From contig JACPIU010000022.1 of assembly GCA_016187935.1 (NCBI GenBank), positions 1-64,000 on the forward strand: 64,000 bases of DNA, given 5' to 3'. The translations under genes and the position numbers were made by a program. This document shows, piece by piece, positions 36,296-44,020 of the stretch. How positions within the stretch are numbered: position 1 is the first letter of the stretch; each line of letters opens with the position of its first letter. This DNA comes from Bdellovibrio sp. GTDB lineage: Bacteria; Bdellovibrionota; Bacteriovoracia; Bacteriovoracales; Bacteriovoracaceae. The notes below the pieces were generated by a model, which ran no database searches, was not told the DNA's origin, and saw nothing but the letters and a program-made list of their open reading frames with translations.

Positions 36296-37237
36296 ATGAC
36301 AGAGTATAGCATCCAAATGGCAAGTCGATTGAGCGGTGTGGGTATTCACACTCTTCGTGCCTGGGAAAAAAGATATCAAGCCGTTGTGCCGCAACGTTCA
36401 AATAATGGACGTCGAGTTTACAGCGATCAAGATATTTCAAAGCTGCGCATGCTAAATGAGTTGTGTGGTCTTGGTAGTTCAATTGGATCGATTGCCAATC
36501 ATTCTTCATCAGAATTAGAGCAACTTTTGGCAAAATTTACTGAGAAAGACAATAAACAACCCTCCGACATGCCTTTAACCTCTGTGACCAATAAAGTCGT
36601 ATCGCGTGATGCATTATCCCATCTCCTCTTGGCACTCCAGGCCTACAAGTTAGACGTGATATCCCATGAGTTGAATAAGCTTATTGGTGTACTCAATCCT
36701 AGAGAATTTGTGTTTGATGTCCTTTATCCATTATTGCAGGAAGTGGGGGCCAAAGTGAAACAAGGTGAAATGACCTTGGCCCAAGAGTTTGCTATTGCCT
36801 CTATTGTCAAATTCCATGTGGGCCATCTGCTCTATGGGACTTTTAGAAATACACGTCATAGTGATAAAGTTTTTCTGTTTGCAACTCCTGAAAATAATCA
36901 TCATGAATTTGGTATTCTCTTATGTGCTCTGATGTGTGTGCATTATGGGCATAAATTTTTCTATTTTGGTATGAACATGCCATCTGAGGCCTTAATTCAG
37001 GCGATCGCTGCACTCGAGGCAAATTACATTATTCTTGGCACCACCAATCTCATGCCAGAATATGTTGAAGCAGATTTAAATACCTATTTTACAGATATTT
37101 TAAATGGCTTAAAAGTAAACCAAAAATTGGTTGTTGGAGGTAATGGTACCTTTGCGATTGATCGATTTCATCGTAACCCCAAATTCCAATATCTCTCTTC
37201 ATTGCAACATTTTGATAATCTCATCAAGGATCTTTAA
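36296..37237 (+). CDS. MerR-family regulator with B12-binding domain (CarH/LitR type)
   Basis: A 313-residue regulator: a MerR winged helix (about 1-72; YSIQMASRLSGVGIHTLRAWEKRY), a helical linker domain (about 105-185) and a C-terminal cobalamin-binding Rossmann domain (about 190-310). The B12 motif ExHxxG reads NHHEFG, so the lower-ligand His and Gly are kept but the acidic residue is Asn. The helical domain lacks the WxxxEH segment of light-sensing CarH (here QEFAIASIV), so light response is uncertain. AAGGGG precedes the ATG. It probably represses its own gene through the repeats at 36212-36255. Confidence 0.85.
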   Translation: MTEYSIQMASRLSGVGIHTLRAWEKRYQAVVPQRSNNGRRVYSDQDISKLRMLNELCGLGSSIGSIANHSSSELEQLLAKFTEKDNKQPSDMPLTSVTNKVVSRDALSHLLLALQAYKLDVISHELNKLIGVLNPREFVFDVLYPLLQEVGAKVKQGEMTLAQEFAIASIVKFHVGHLLYGTFRNTRHSDKVFLFATPENNHHEFGILLCALMCVHYGHKFFYFGMNMPSEALIQAIAALEANYIILGTTNLMPEYVEADLNTYFTDILNGLKVNQKLVVGGNGTFAIDRFHRNPKFQYLSSLQHFDNLIKDL

Positions 37238-37258
37238 AATACGAGTTGTCTCTGAATA

Positions 37259-37296
37259 TAAAAAAAGGCCTTCTCAAAAAGAAGGCCTTTTTTTTA
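37259..37296. terminator. Bidirectional rho-independent terminator
   Basis: A perfect 14-bp stem (37261-37274 with 37280-37293, GGCCTTCT / AGAAGGCC core) with a five-base CAAAA loop is flanked by A-runs and T-runs, so it can end transcription of the MerR-B12 gene (+) and of hpf (-), which converge on it. Confidence 0.92.
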
Positions 37297-37311
37297 TATT
37301 CTTATTCCGGT

Positions 37312-37635
37312 TTATTCTGCTGCCGCCACGGAGGTCAATTTATCATGATGTTTGTTGGTAATAACCTCTTTTCTTTTGCCTAATTGCTTTTCCAATTTTT
37401 CCATCACGACGTCGATGGTTTTATACATATTATCGGTTTTCGCATGGGCATTAAGTTCAATGTTTTTTCCAAGAACAGTAACATTAGATGTATGGTTGTC
37501 TTTCTCAATGGAGCAGTTCCAATGAACTGAAAAGCGTCCTTCAAAGTATTTTTTAAGTTTAGTAACTTTTTCCTGAATAATTGTTTCTACACCGGTGCTT
37601 GGTTCAAGATTGGTAAAATGTACTTTAACTTCCAT
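37312..37635 (-). CDS. hpf: Ribosome hibernation promoting factor (short HPF)
   Basis: A 107-residue protein of the RaiA/HPF family: MEVKVHFTNLEPSTGVETIIQEKVTKL pattern at the start, then HAKTDNMYKTIDVVMEKLEKQL with the helix that sits in the 30S decoding region. It lacks the long C-terminal dimerisation domain, so it is the short form. It binds idle ribosomes when growth slows. AGGAGG precedes the ATG at six bases. A FNR/CRP-like half-palindrome lies 124 bases upstream. Confidence 0.92.
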   Translation of the reverse strand: MEVKVHFTNLEPSTGVETIIQEKVTKLKKYFEGRFSVHWNCSIEKDNHTSNVTVLGKNIELNAHAKTDNMYKTIDVVMEKLEKQLGKRKEVITNKHHDKLTSVAAAE

Positions 37636-37758
37636 TGTATCCTCCTAAAAGAGTTTCGAAGTAGGTCTGCAAGATCTGCGATCGCCTTAAAGAACGACCT
37701 TACAACTCAGGAGCATATCATAATTTCAAAATGGTAGTTATAAAAGTTACCTGATGCA

Positions 37759-37772
37759 TTGACCTATGTCAT
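37759..37772. promoter_or_regulatory. CRP/FNR-like box in hpf/fnr gap
   Basis: TTGACCTATGTCAT matches the TTGAN-N4-NTCAA plan of CRP/FNR-family sites with one base off in the last position. It lies in the 302-base divergent gap (37636-37937) between hpf and the FNR-like regulator. Apart from this site and A/T-rich stretches (37790-37870) I see no gene or RNA in that gap. Confidence 0.4.
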
Positions 37773-37937
37773 TGAAATTAGATGAGAAATATTAAAAACC
37801 TGAAAAATATATAAAGAAGTCAATCTACAAAAAAGATGATAAATGTCCAATAATACAGAATAAAAAGCAGTGATTCTCTTGTTTTTTTTGAGCTAAATTG
37901 GTAATTTACAGCAAGTTACATCGATGGAAGTTATACA

Positions 37938-38663
37938 ATGCAGAATCCAAGAAAGACTATTCGTCCTGAACATTGCGAAGAGTGCCCGTCATTAGGAAAA
38001 GGAATTTTTTGTGAGCTAGAAAGGCTGTGTCTTAATGAATTAAGCGGGCATAAGGTCAACAACGTATTCAAGAAAGGGCAATCTCTCTTTGTTGAGGGCA
38101 ATCCTCCCTTCGGCGTGTTTTGTGTTAGCGAAGGCAATATTAAAATCTCGAAAATGAGTTCCGATGGTAAAGAGTCAATTGTAAGAATTGCCTCACAGGG
38201 TGATATCATCGGTCATCGGAGCATTTTTACAGATCAATTTTACACTGCATCTGCCACGGCGATGGAAGACTCTGCGGTTTGTTTCGTGGATAAAAAATAC
38301 ATTATTAAACTCGTGCGCGAACAACCTACGGTAGCTTGCCATTTAATTTCTCTGCTTGGGCGAGATCTGGGGGCAGCAGAAAACAGAATTGCTTCTTTTG
38401 CCAAGAAGAATGTGCGTGAACGTGTGGCCGAATTTCTTCTTCTTCTCAAAGAAAGTCATGGGACAAAGGATGAAGATGGCAAATGTCGGTTGGTGCTTAA
38501 ATTGTCTCGTGAAGAAATGGCTTCCATTGTTGGAACCGCCACAGAAACTCTTATTCGTTTTATTTCAGAGCTAAAAGATGAAGGAATCATTGATCAGGAT
38601 GGAAAATCCATTGTGATCTGCGATGAAGAGCGTTTAGTCGAATTTGCTAATATAAGCTATTAA
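37938..38663 (+). CDS. FNR-type transcriptional regulator with likely [4Fe-4S] cluster
   Basis: A 241-residue CRP/FNR-family regulator. Cys 13, 16, 25 and 31 lie in the N-terminal tail (HCEECPSLGKGIFC), much like E. coli FNR's HCQDCSISQLC, and Cys 115 (DSAVC) aligns with FNR Cys 122, the fourth ligand. A cNMP-fold domain (about 35-150) and a winged helix (about 165-235) follow; the recognition helix TATETLIRF keeps the Glu and Arg that read TTGA half-sites, with Ile for FNR's Ser. It is therefore probably an oxygen-responsive regulator. FNR-like boxes lie on both sides of the gene. Confidence 0.85.
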   Translation: MQNPRKTIRPEHCEECPSLGKGIFCELERLCLNELSGHKVNNVFKKGQSLFVEGNPPFGVFCVSEGNIKISKMSSDGKESIVRIASQGDIIGHRSIFTDQFYTASATAMEDSAVCFVDKKYIIKLVREQPTVACHLISLLGRDLGAAENRIASFAKKNVRERVAEFLLLLKESHGTKDEDGKCRLVLKLSREEMASIVGTATETLIRFISELKDEGIIDQDGKSIVICDEERLVEFANISY

Positions 38664-38684
38664 AGCTGTCTTTGAAGTATATTT

Positions 38685-38698
38685 ATGATAGTTATCAT
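38685..38698. promoter_or_regulatory. FNR-like box upstream of orphan cNMP gene
   Basis: ATGATAGTTATCAT keeps the full TGAT-N4-ATCA core of the FNR consensus; only the outermost bases differ. It lies 22 bases after the FNR-type gene and 35 bases before the next start, where an activator or repressor of that gene could bind. Confidence 0.5.
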
Positions 38699-38733
38699 GA
38701 TTGATTGCCATTTTTTTTTCAGGATATTAAATC

Positions 38734-39102
38734 ATGATAAAAAATAATGAATTACCAGGAATTTATTTTCTTGATCTGAAGCTGGTGGAAGACCTAGTGA
38801 AGCATTTTCCTGTGCGCACTTATCTTGCAGAATCGGATATTATTTACAAGGGACATATTCCGCATGCGGCATATGTGCTGACAGAGGGAACAGTGCAAAT
38901 GGCAAAGAAAAAGGCCGTTGTAACATTGCTTCCTGGGGTAATGTTGGGGGCCAGGGAGTTATTTCGCAATAATATTTTTCGTTTTAATGCTAAAGTGGCC
39001 AGTGGTGGAAAAGTTATCATTCTGGATCGCAGCTCTCTAACTGAGGCGATGAGTCATAAATATGAAATTATTCGGAACTCTTTTCTTGCCGCTGTTAAAT
39101 AG
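38734..39102 (+). CDS. Stand-alone cNMP-binding-fold protein
   Basis: A 122-residue protein consisting of one CRP-type sensory barrel (PVRTYLAESDIIYKGHIPHAAYVLTEGTVQM, LLPGVMLGARELF) with no DNA-binding domain. The cyclic-nucleotide phosphate cassette is not conserved, so it may bind something else or a protein. It follows the FNR-type gene by 70 bases and precedes the receiver protein by 39. It might modulate that regulator, for example by forming mixed dimers; this is speculation. The start has AGGA about 12 bases upstream. Confidence 0.7.
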   Translation: MIKNNELPGIYFLDLKLVEDLVKHFPVRTYLAESDIIYKGHIPHAAYVLTEGTVQMAKKKAVVTLLPGVMLGARELFRNNIFRFNAKVASGGKVIILDRSSLTEAMSHKYEIIRNSFLAAVK

Positions 39103-39141
39103 CAGGCCCAAAATACCTAAGGAAAATTGTGATAGAGGTGA

Positions 39142-39573
39142 ATGATGGCATTGAAGTCTTCAATGAAAATTCTTTTGGTAGATCATGTTATTGGTATAAG
39201 AAATGCTACACGGGCCATGTTAACGGCAGTGGGATTTCGTAATGTTAAGGAAGCAGGTGACGGAGAGAGTGCGTGGAGCATTATTGAGGAAGGGATCGCG
39301 ACTAATGAAAAAATAGAACTTATTATTTCTGAATGGTCCCTGCCGAAATTGACAGGTAAGGAATTGCTCGAACGCATTCGGGCCAATCCAAGCATGAAAG
39401 CTGTTCCTTTTTTATTGGCAACAGGTGAAGCAGAACAACAGACTATTGTGACGGCCATAAAGTCAGGGGCCAATAATTTTATCGTAAAACCGTATTCCTC
39501 CCAAACATTGCAAGAAAAAATTGCTGAGGTCTTTCAGAAAATCGAAGAACAAAAAAGTAAAAAAAAATCATAG
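39142..39573 (+). CDS. Receiver-only response regulator with Glu at the phosphoacceptor site
   Basis: A 143-residue CheY-like domain with no output domain. The fold is well kept (MKILLVDHVIGIRNATRAML, ATGEAEQQ, VKPYS), including the Thr and Lys switch residues. The phosphoacceptor Asp of CheY (ISDWNMP) is Glu 64 here (IISEWSLP), and the second acidic Mg ligand is His 15 (LVDH). It therefore probably cannot be phosphorylated normally and may be locked in an active-like state. GAGGTGA precedes the ATG; eight bases separate it from apt. Confidence 0.82.
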   Translation: MMALKSSMKILLVDHVIGIRNATRAMLTAVGFRNVKEAGDGESAWSIIEEGIATNEKIELIISEWSLPKLTGKELLERIRANPSMKAVPFLLATGEAEQQTIVTAIKSGANNFIVKPYSSQTLQEKIAEVFQKIEEQKSKKKS

Positions 39574-39581
39574 GAGCGTTT

Positions 39582-40109
39582 ATGCCGATTAGATCGAAAA
39601 TTCGTACTATTCCCAATTACCCAAAGCCTGGCATCATGTTTCGGGATATCACAACGCTCCTTAAAGATCGAGAAGGATTTGCCATGGCGATAGATCAGCT
39701 ATGTGCTCGTTACAATGATAAAAAACTTGATGTCATTGCTGGAATTGAGGCGCGGGGCTTTATTATAGGTGCCGCAATGGCAGTACGGATGAAACTTGGT
39801 TTTGTGCCTATCCGAAAGAAGGGCAAATTGCCCGGCCCAACAGTGGGGGTTTCGTACAAGCTAGAGTATGGTGAAGATCATATCGAGATCCATAAAGATG
39901 CCATTCAAAGAGGTGAACGTGTTCTCTTGGTTGACGATCTCATTGCGACTGGTGGAACGGCGTTGGGGGCCGCCAAGCTTATACGGCAAATCGGGGGAGA
40001 GTTGGTTGAGGCCTGTTTTATCGTCGATTTACCCGAACTCAAAGGGGGGGATAAATTGCGTGAACAAGGTATTCCCTACTTCTCATTAGTGGATTTTGAG
40101 GGCGAATAA
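39582..40109 (+). CDS. apt: Adenine phosphoribosyltransferase
   Basis: A 175-residue type I phosphoribosyltransferase that salvages adenine to AMP. IRTIPNYPKPGIMFRDITTLL at the start, AGIEARGFIIGAA, the flexible loop RKKGKLPGPTVGVSYKLEYG and the PRPP motif VLLVDDLIATGGTALGA are all typical. AGGAGCG precedes the ATG. It follows the receiver gene by eight bases, so it is probably transcribed with it. Confidence 0.96.
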   Translation: MPIRSKIRTIPNYPKPGIMFRDITTLLKDREGFAMAIDQLCARYNDKKLDVIAGIEARGFIIGAAMAVRMKLGFVPIRKKGKLPGPTVGVSYKLEYGEDHIEIHKDAIQRGERVLLVDDLIATGGTALGAAKLIRQIGGELVEACFIVDLPELKGGDKLREQGIPYFSLVDFEGE

Positions 40110-40221
40110 CCCCTTTTTAGTTGTCATTTTAAGCTTCGTAGGTTTATTATGCCCGCCTTGGGGGCCCTGTGCCTCGATCTTGATTCGATATGTTGAAAAG
40201 TAGCTGTTAAGGAGTAATGCC

Positions 40222-40308
40222 ATGGCCGCCCGAAAAAGAGCAAAAAATCGCCATCATTGTCGTCGTTTAGCTCGTAAGCGTAAGCTTATGAAAAATCACA
40301 ATAAATAA
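40222..40308 (+). CDS. 28-residue highly basic mini-protein
   Basis: A very short frame, MAARKRAKNRHHCRRLARKR and eight more residues, with 7 Arg, 6 Lys and 3 His and no acidic residue. AAGGAG (40209-40214) is seven bases before the ATG, as good as any in the window. It lies alone between apt and the phosphodiesterase lipoprotein. The composition resembles tiny ribosomal or RNA-binding proteins (bL36- or bTHX-like in character, not in sequence). It is too short for routine gene finding. A chance frame cannot be excluded. Confidence 0.55.
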   Translation: MAARKRAKNRHHCRRLARKRKLMKNHNK

Positions 40309-40470
40309 CTAAGTTTCGAGTTTGCATCGCGAATTTTTCTAGAGTAAAGCATTTTTATTCGTATGGGGCTTCTGCTCATCGTTGAGTCATTTGGTCTGAT
40401 ACGTTTCTTTTAATTTTGCACAGATTTAAGTCGATAGGAAAGGGAGTCCTTTTACCGGGAGTTCTCTGTG

Positions 40471-43323
40471 ATGCGTCTTAAAATTTCCGTGCAGAAAATT
40501 GTGCTGATATTTTTCTTGTTAGCTTCATGCTCGACACCTGTATCTGAGCAGACCCTGCGCCGCCCGGCCAATGATCCTAAGAATCTCCCTTTTATACGCA
40601 ATAAAGATTTTGTGGATGCAAAATTGTACCATTTCAAAGGTCCCCTGGCCTTTCCGCCTGTCCGATGGATAGTGGAAATTGTGATTAAGAAAAAGGCCAA
40701 AGAATTCCTCAAAGAGCTTCCCCTCGATAAAACTGTCTATGAACGCATTATGGATAAACTTAAAGATCACAAATTTATGGTGCAGTTTATACCTTTTCTC
40801 TTGGCCATCAAGGATATGTACATGGCCCGGGAAAAAGACAAAAAAAGAAATTTTGAAAATCATATAAAAAAATATTGGCCAGATCCGAATGCATTGCCAG
40901 GTCTGAAGCATTCACTTTTCACTTATGAAAGTAAGACAAAAAAGAAAATTGATGACAAGGACAAGAGTGGTTCATCTCCCGGAATGTCCAAAAAAATGAT
41001 TGCAAAATTTGTGACACTTGTCGATGCGATCATGTTTAAAGAGATTGATTTCAGATTAGGGATGAAACCGGTTTTGGCCGAGGAAAGAATTGTTGCCACC
41101 ATGCCTGCGGTAAAAGCTCTCATGGAGCAGGTGGTAGAGGAATTTGAAATTCCAGAAACATATAAGGAAATTGTTACTGGTATCATTAATGAACCAAGAC
41201 GCTTGGAAACTCTCACAGTGTCACTAAGTGAAGTTATTTTAAAAACCATTTATAACAACTACCAAATGTTTGCTCGACAGTATCATCGAGAAGAAATTTT
41301 AAAAGATTGGCTATTACGTGAGGTTGAGAAAAAAGATAGCAACGAGGTGTGGGAGTATTTGCGTGAATCGATGAATGAGCGAAGATATGCTGTTCACATC
41401 GTGGTTGATGGCCTCCAAGGAGGGCTGACTGAGGCCTTGGTCAATTTAAATCCAGCAGATCCGTTTTTGCCCAGTATCTATCAAGAGCACCAGAATCGAG
41501 ATTCATACAAACCCAAAAATATTCCCTTTAAAGAAACTGATAAACAGCAGATGGATTTCTTAAAATATATTGTGGAAGGCACCGAGAGATTTGAGCACCC
41601 TCAGTATTTGCCATTTTTTAAGGAGTTGTATTTAAAATATAAGAACGGGATTGCCATGAACGGTATTTCAACTACTCCCACGATAAGCGTAAGAAATATT
41701 CCTATGGCGACAACGGGAGCTGCCGCTGATGGACCTGGTGGAACGCTCCTTCCTAATTTCCATTATGTGGATAGAAAAAAAGATCGCGCCTATTACTTCT
41801 TTGGCAACGACGCTCTTCGTATCGAAGATCTGGCCAATGAAAATGGACTTAAGACAATCTTTCAGAGACTGACTTATTTAAATACACTTAATTGCAACAA
41901 TCAGTTTGGTCTTGGCTCAGATATGCTGTTTGACCCGCTCATTAATATTGCTGTTGGTGAATCTTCGCGCGACTTTGGAGAAATTATTTGCTTGGCCGAT
42001 CTAGAAAGAAGAATGGAACATGAAAAACGTGCTAACGAAATTAGAACTCGGCTTTTGGGATATGAAAAGCAAGTTAAGCAGTGGCACCGGATGGCGCGGG
42101 CCTTCCGTGATGATGCTCGTCGCAGTCCGATGTTAACTGTCCGAGCGCTGGTGCGCGAGTTGGCCGAGCATGAGAATGCCGGAATGCCTGCCTACTTGGC
42201 CTTGTATGTCGCCTGGCCGGACCACTTCGCTCATTTTAAAGGACCGTTTAGTGATGAAATAATTTCACCTACTGGCGAATACAATCGTCTGGACTACTGG
42301 TTAGGGCGAGTTCGTGATGTTTATAAAAACTCCGGTATATTTGATAAAACGATATGGGGGTTGGCCGGTGATCACGGGCTTACTCCCGTGTATTACCTAT
42401 TAAATCCAGAAGTTGTGGTTTTTGATAAAATGAAACATGAAGGCATTGATCTTCTGGTTCGTAAAATATCCAGTGATGAAGGAGAAGGGCCGAAGCTTAA
42501 TCACCCCTTTAAACCAAACTCGGTCAAAGGAGTTGATGTAGTGATTGCTTCTACTGCTGGTGGCAACTACATGATCGATTTTTTTATCGATCAAGCTGAG
42601 AATTGGTCCAAGCAACCTCTTTACGAAGACATACGTCACTTAAAGCTTATGAGCGGTCAGGTTGTCGATATGATTTCAGAGCTTGCGACAAGGTTGGAAG
42701 ATACTTTGGATTACTTTGTGGTTAGAGAGAATAAATGTACCATGCAATCTTGTGATGTCAAAGTCGGCAGAATGGAAGGAGATAAATTAGTCGAGGCCAG
42801 TATCTATCGACGGGGAGATCGAATATTTTACAGCTATGGTGATGTTGATCTCATGGATGTTGGAAAGCTAAATCATTATCGTAAAGTTAAAGACGAGTAT
42901 GTTTATCATGAATTGGCGGAAAAATGCCTCAGACGGGCCGATATTAATAATATTGGAACATGGTGTTTTGAAGATGAGTGGAGGCTTTTAACATCATACA
43001 CAGAACGTCCTGATTCTGTGGCCCAATTGGCCCATCTCTATGATTCAGACTTGGCAGGTACGGTTAACCTGTTCCCTCGACCAGGGATAGGATATAATTC
43101 CAAGGTTCCGGGACGTCATGCCGGTGAATACTATCATGAGAAAGATGCTCTGGTAGCGGTGTGGGGTACCAATGTTAACCCTCCCATGCGATTACGATCA
43201 GAACAAAATGGATCAATGCCGGTCGTATTATATGAGTATTTATCTGGGAAGAAGACCTATCGAGGTCAAGATGGTTGGGGATTTGATTCTTTTATTGAGA
43301 AATTGAATATAAACTTTAAGTAG
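40471..43323 (+). CDS. Lipoprotein of the alkaline-phosphatase/phosphodiesterase superfamily
   Basis: A lipoprotein of about 950 residues (lipobox Cys in FFLLASCST). The catalytic residues of type I phosphodiesterases are spread over the chain: VVDGLQGG (metal Asp, near 325), RNIPMATTGAAADG (nucleophile Thr, near 420), WPDHFAHFKGP (Asp, His, His, near 586), GLAGDHGL (Asp-His, near 636) and a late GRHAGEYYH. The first 280 residues and long inserts are unique. It should cleave a phosphate ester or diester in the periplasm. The start may be the GTG at 40468. The stop overlaps the bpt start by one base. Confidence 0.72.
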   Translation: MRLKISVQKIVLIFFLLASCSTPVSEQTLRRPANDPKNLPFIRNKDFVDAKLYHFKGPLAFPPVRWIVEIVIKKKAKEFLKELPLDKTVYERIMDKLKDHKFMVQFIPFLLAIKDMYMAREKDKKRNFENHIKKYWPDPNALPGLKHSLFTYESKTKKKIDDKDKSGSSPGMSKKMIAKFVTLVDAIMFKEIDFRLGMKPVLAEERIVATMPAVKALMEQVVEEFEIPETYKEIVTGIINEPRRLETLTVSLSEVILKTIYNNYQMFARQYHREEILKDWLLREVEKKDSNEVWEYLRESMNERRYAVHIVVDGLQGGLTEALVNLNPADPFLPSIYQEHQNRDSYKPKNIPFKETDKQQMDFLKYIVEGTERFEHPQYLPFFKELYLKYKNGIAMNGISTTPTISVRNIPMATTGAAADGPGGTLLPNFHYVDRKKDRAYYFFGNDALRIEDLANENGLKTIFQRLTYLNTLNCNNQFGLGSDMLFDPLINIAVGESSRDFGEIICLADLERRMEHEKRANEIRTRLLGYEKQVKQWHRMARAFRDDARRSPMLTVRALVRELAEHENAGMPAYLALYVAWPDHFAHFKGPFSDEIISPTGEYNRLDYWLGRVRDVYKNSGIFDKTIWGLAGDHGLTPVYYLLNPEVVVFDKMKHEGIDLLVRKISSDEGEGPKLNHPFKPNSVKGVDVVIASTAGGNYMIDFFIDQAENWSKQPLYEDIRHLKLMSGQVVDMISELATRLEDTLDYFVVRENKCTMQSCDVKVGRMEGDKLVEASIYRRGDRIFYSYGDVDLMDVGKLNHYRKVKDEYVYHELAEKCLRRADINNIGTWCFEDEWRLLTSYTERPDSVAQLAHLYDSDLAGTVNLFPRPGIGYNSKVPGRHAGEYYHEKDALVAVWGTNVNPPMRLRSEQNGSMPVVLYEYLSGKKTYRGQDGWGFDSFIEKLNINFK

Positions 43324-44015
43324 TGATTTATCTTCGACCTGCTCAATTCTCAGAAACCTTTGAATGTCCTTATGGGAAAGGGGCAAAGGCATGTTATCGA
43401 GATTTTATCGCAGTTGATCTGAGCAAAAATGAATTAGATAACCTACTCGTTGAAGGATGGCGTAAATTCGGGCCGTATTTTTTTGTCCCAAAATGTAATG
43501 CATGCACTGACTGTATTCCCATAAGGCTGGCACCGGCCAGTTTTGTTTTGGCCCACTCTCAGAGTAGAATTGTTAAAAAAAATTGGGATTTAAGGATTGT
43601 TCAGGGACCACTGAATTTTCGTCCTGAGATTTTTAACTTGTATGTTGAGTTTCAGCGCGCGCGTTTTGCTAAGGCCGATTGTGACATAGAGCAATTTTAT
43701 CAATCTTTTTATTTGGTTTCGAATCACGGTTTACAAATTGAATATTTTTCCCAGGACATCCTCATTGGCGTAGGATTTGTTGATGTCACTGACATGGCCA
43801 TGAGTAGTGTCTATTTTTTTTGGAAACAGGAAGAACATAAGAGATCACTAGGGATTTTTAGTATCCTTCATGAAATTGAAATTGCTAAGGCCATGAAACT
43901 TAAGTTTTATTATTTGGGATATGCTTTAGAGGGATTGCCCAGTATGAGCTATAAGTTTCAGTTTAAACCCCATCAACTTTATAATTGGAAGTTGGGAGAA
44001 TGGGAGAACAAGTAA
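43323..44015 (+). CDS. bpt: Bpt-type aminoacyl (leucyl/arginyl) protein transferase
   Basis: A 230-residue member of the ATE/Bpt family, which transfers Leu from Leu-tRNA to N-terminal Asp or Glu of proteins and so marks them for ClpS/ClpAP. Signatures: FECPYGKGAKACY, GWRKFGPYFFVPKCNACTDCIPIRL, SSVYFFW and YYLGYALEGLPSMSYKFQFKP. The start is a GTG that overlaps the upstream stop (TAGTG) with no own ribosome-binding site, implying coupling to the phosphodiesterase gene. Confidence 0.88.
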   Translation: MIYLRPAQFSETFECPYGKGAKACYRDFIAVDLSKNELDNLLVEGWRKFGPYFFVPKCNACTDCIPIRLAPASFVLAHSQSRIVKKNWDLRIVQGPLNFRPEIFNLYVEFQRARFAKADCDIEQFYQSFYLVSNHGLQIEYFSQDILIGVGFVDVTDMAMSSVYFFWKQEEHKRSLGIFSILHEIEIAKAMKLKFYYLGYALEGLPSMSYKFQFKPHQLYNWKLGEWENK

Positions 44016-44020
44016 ATAGC

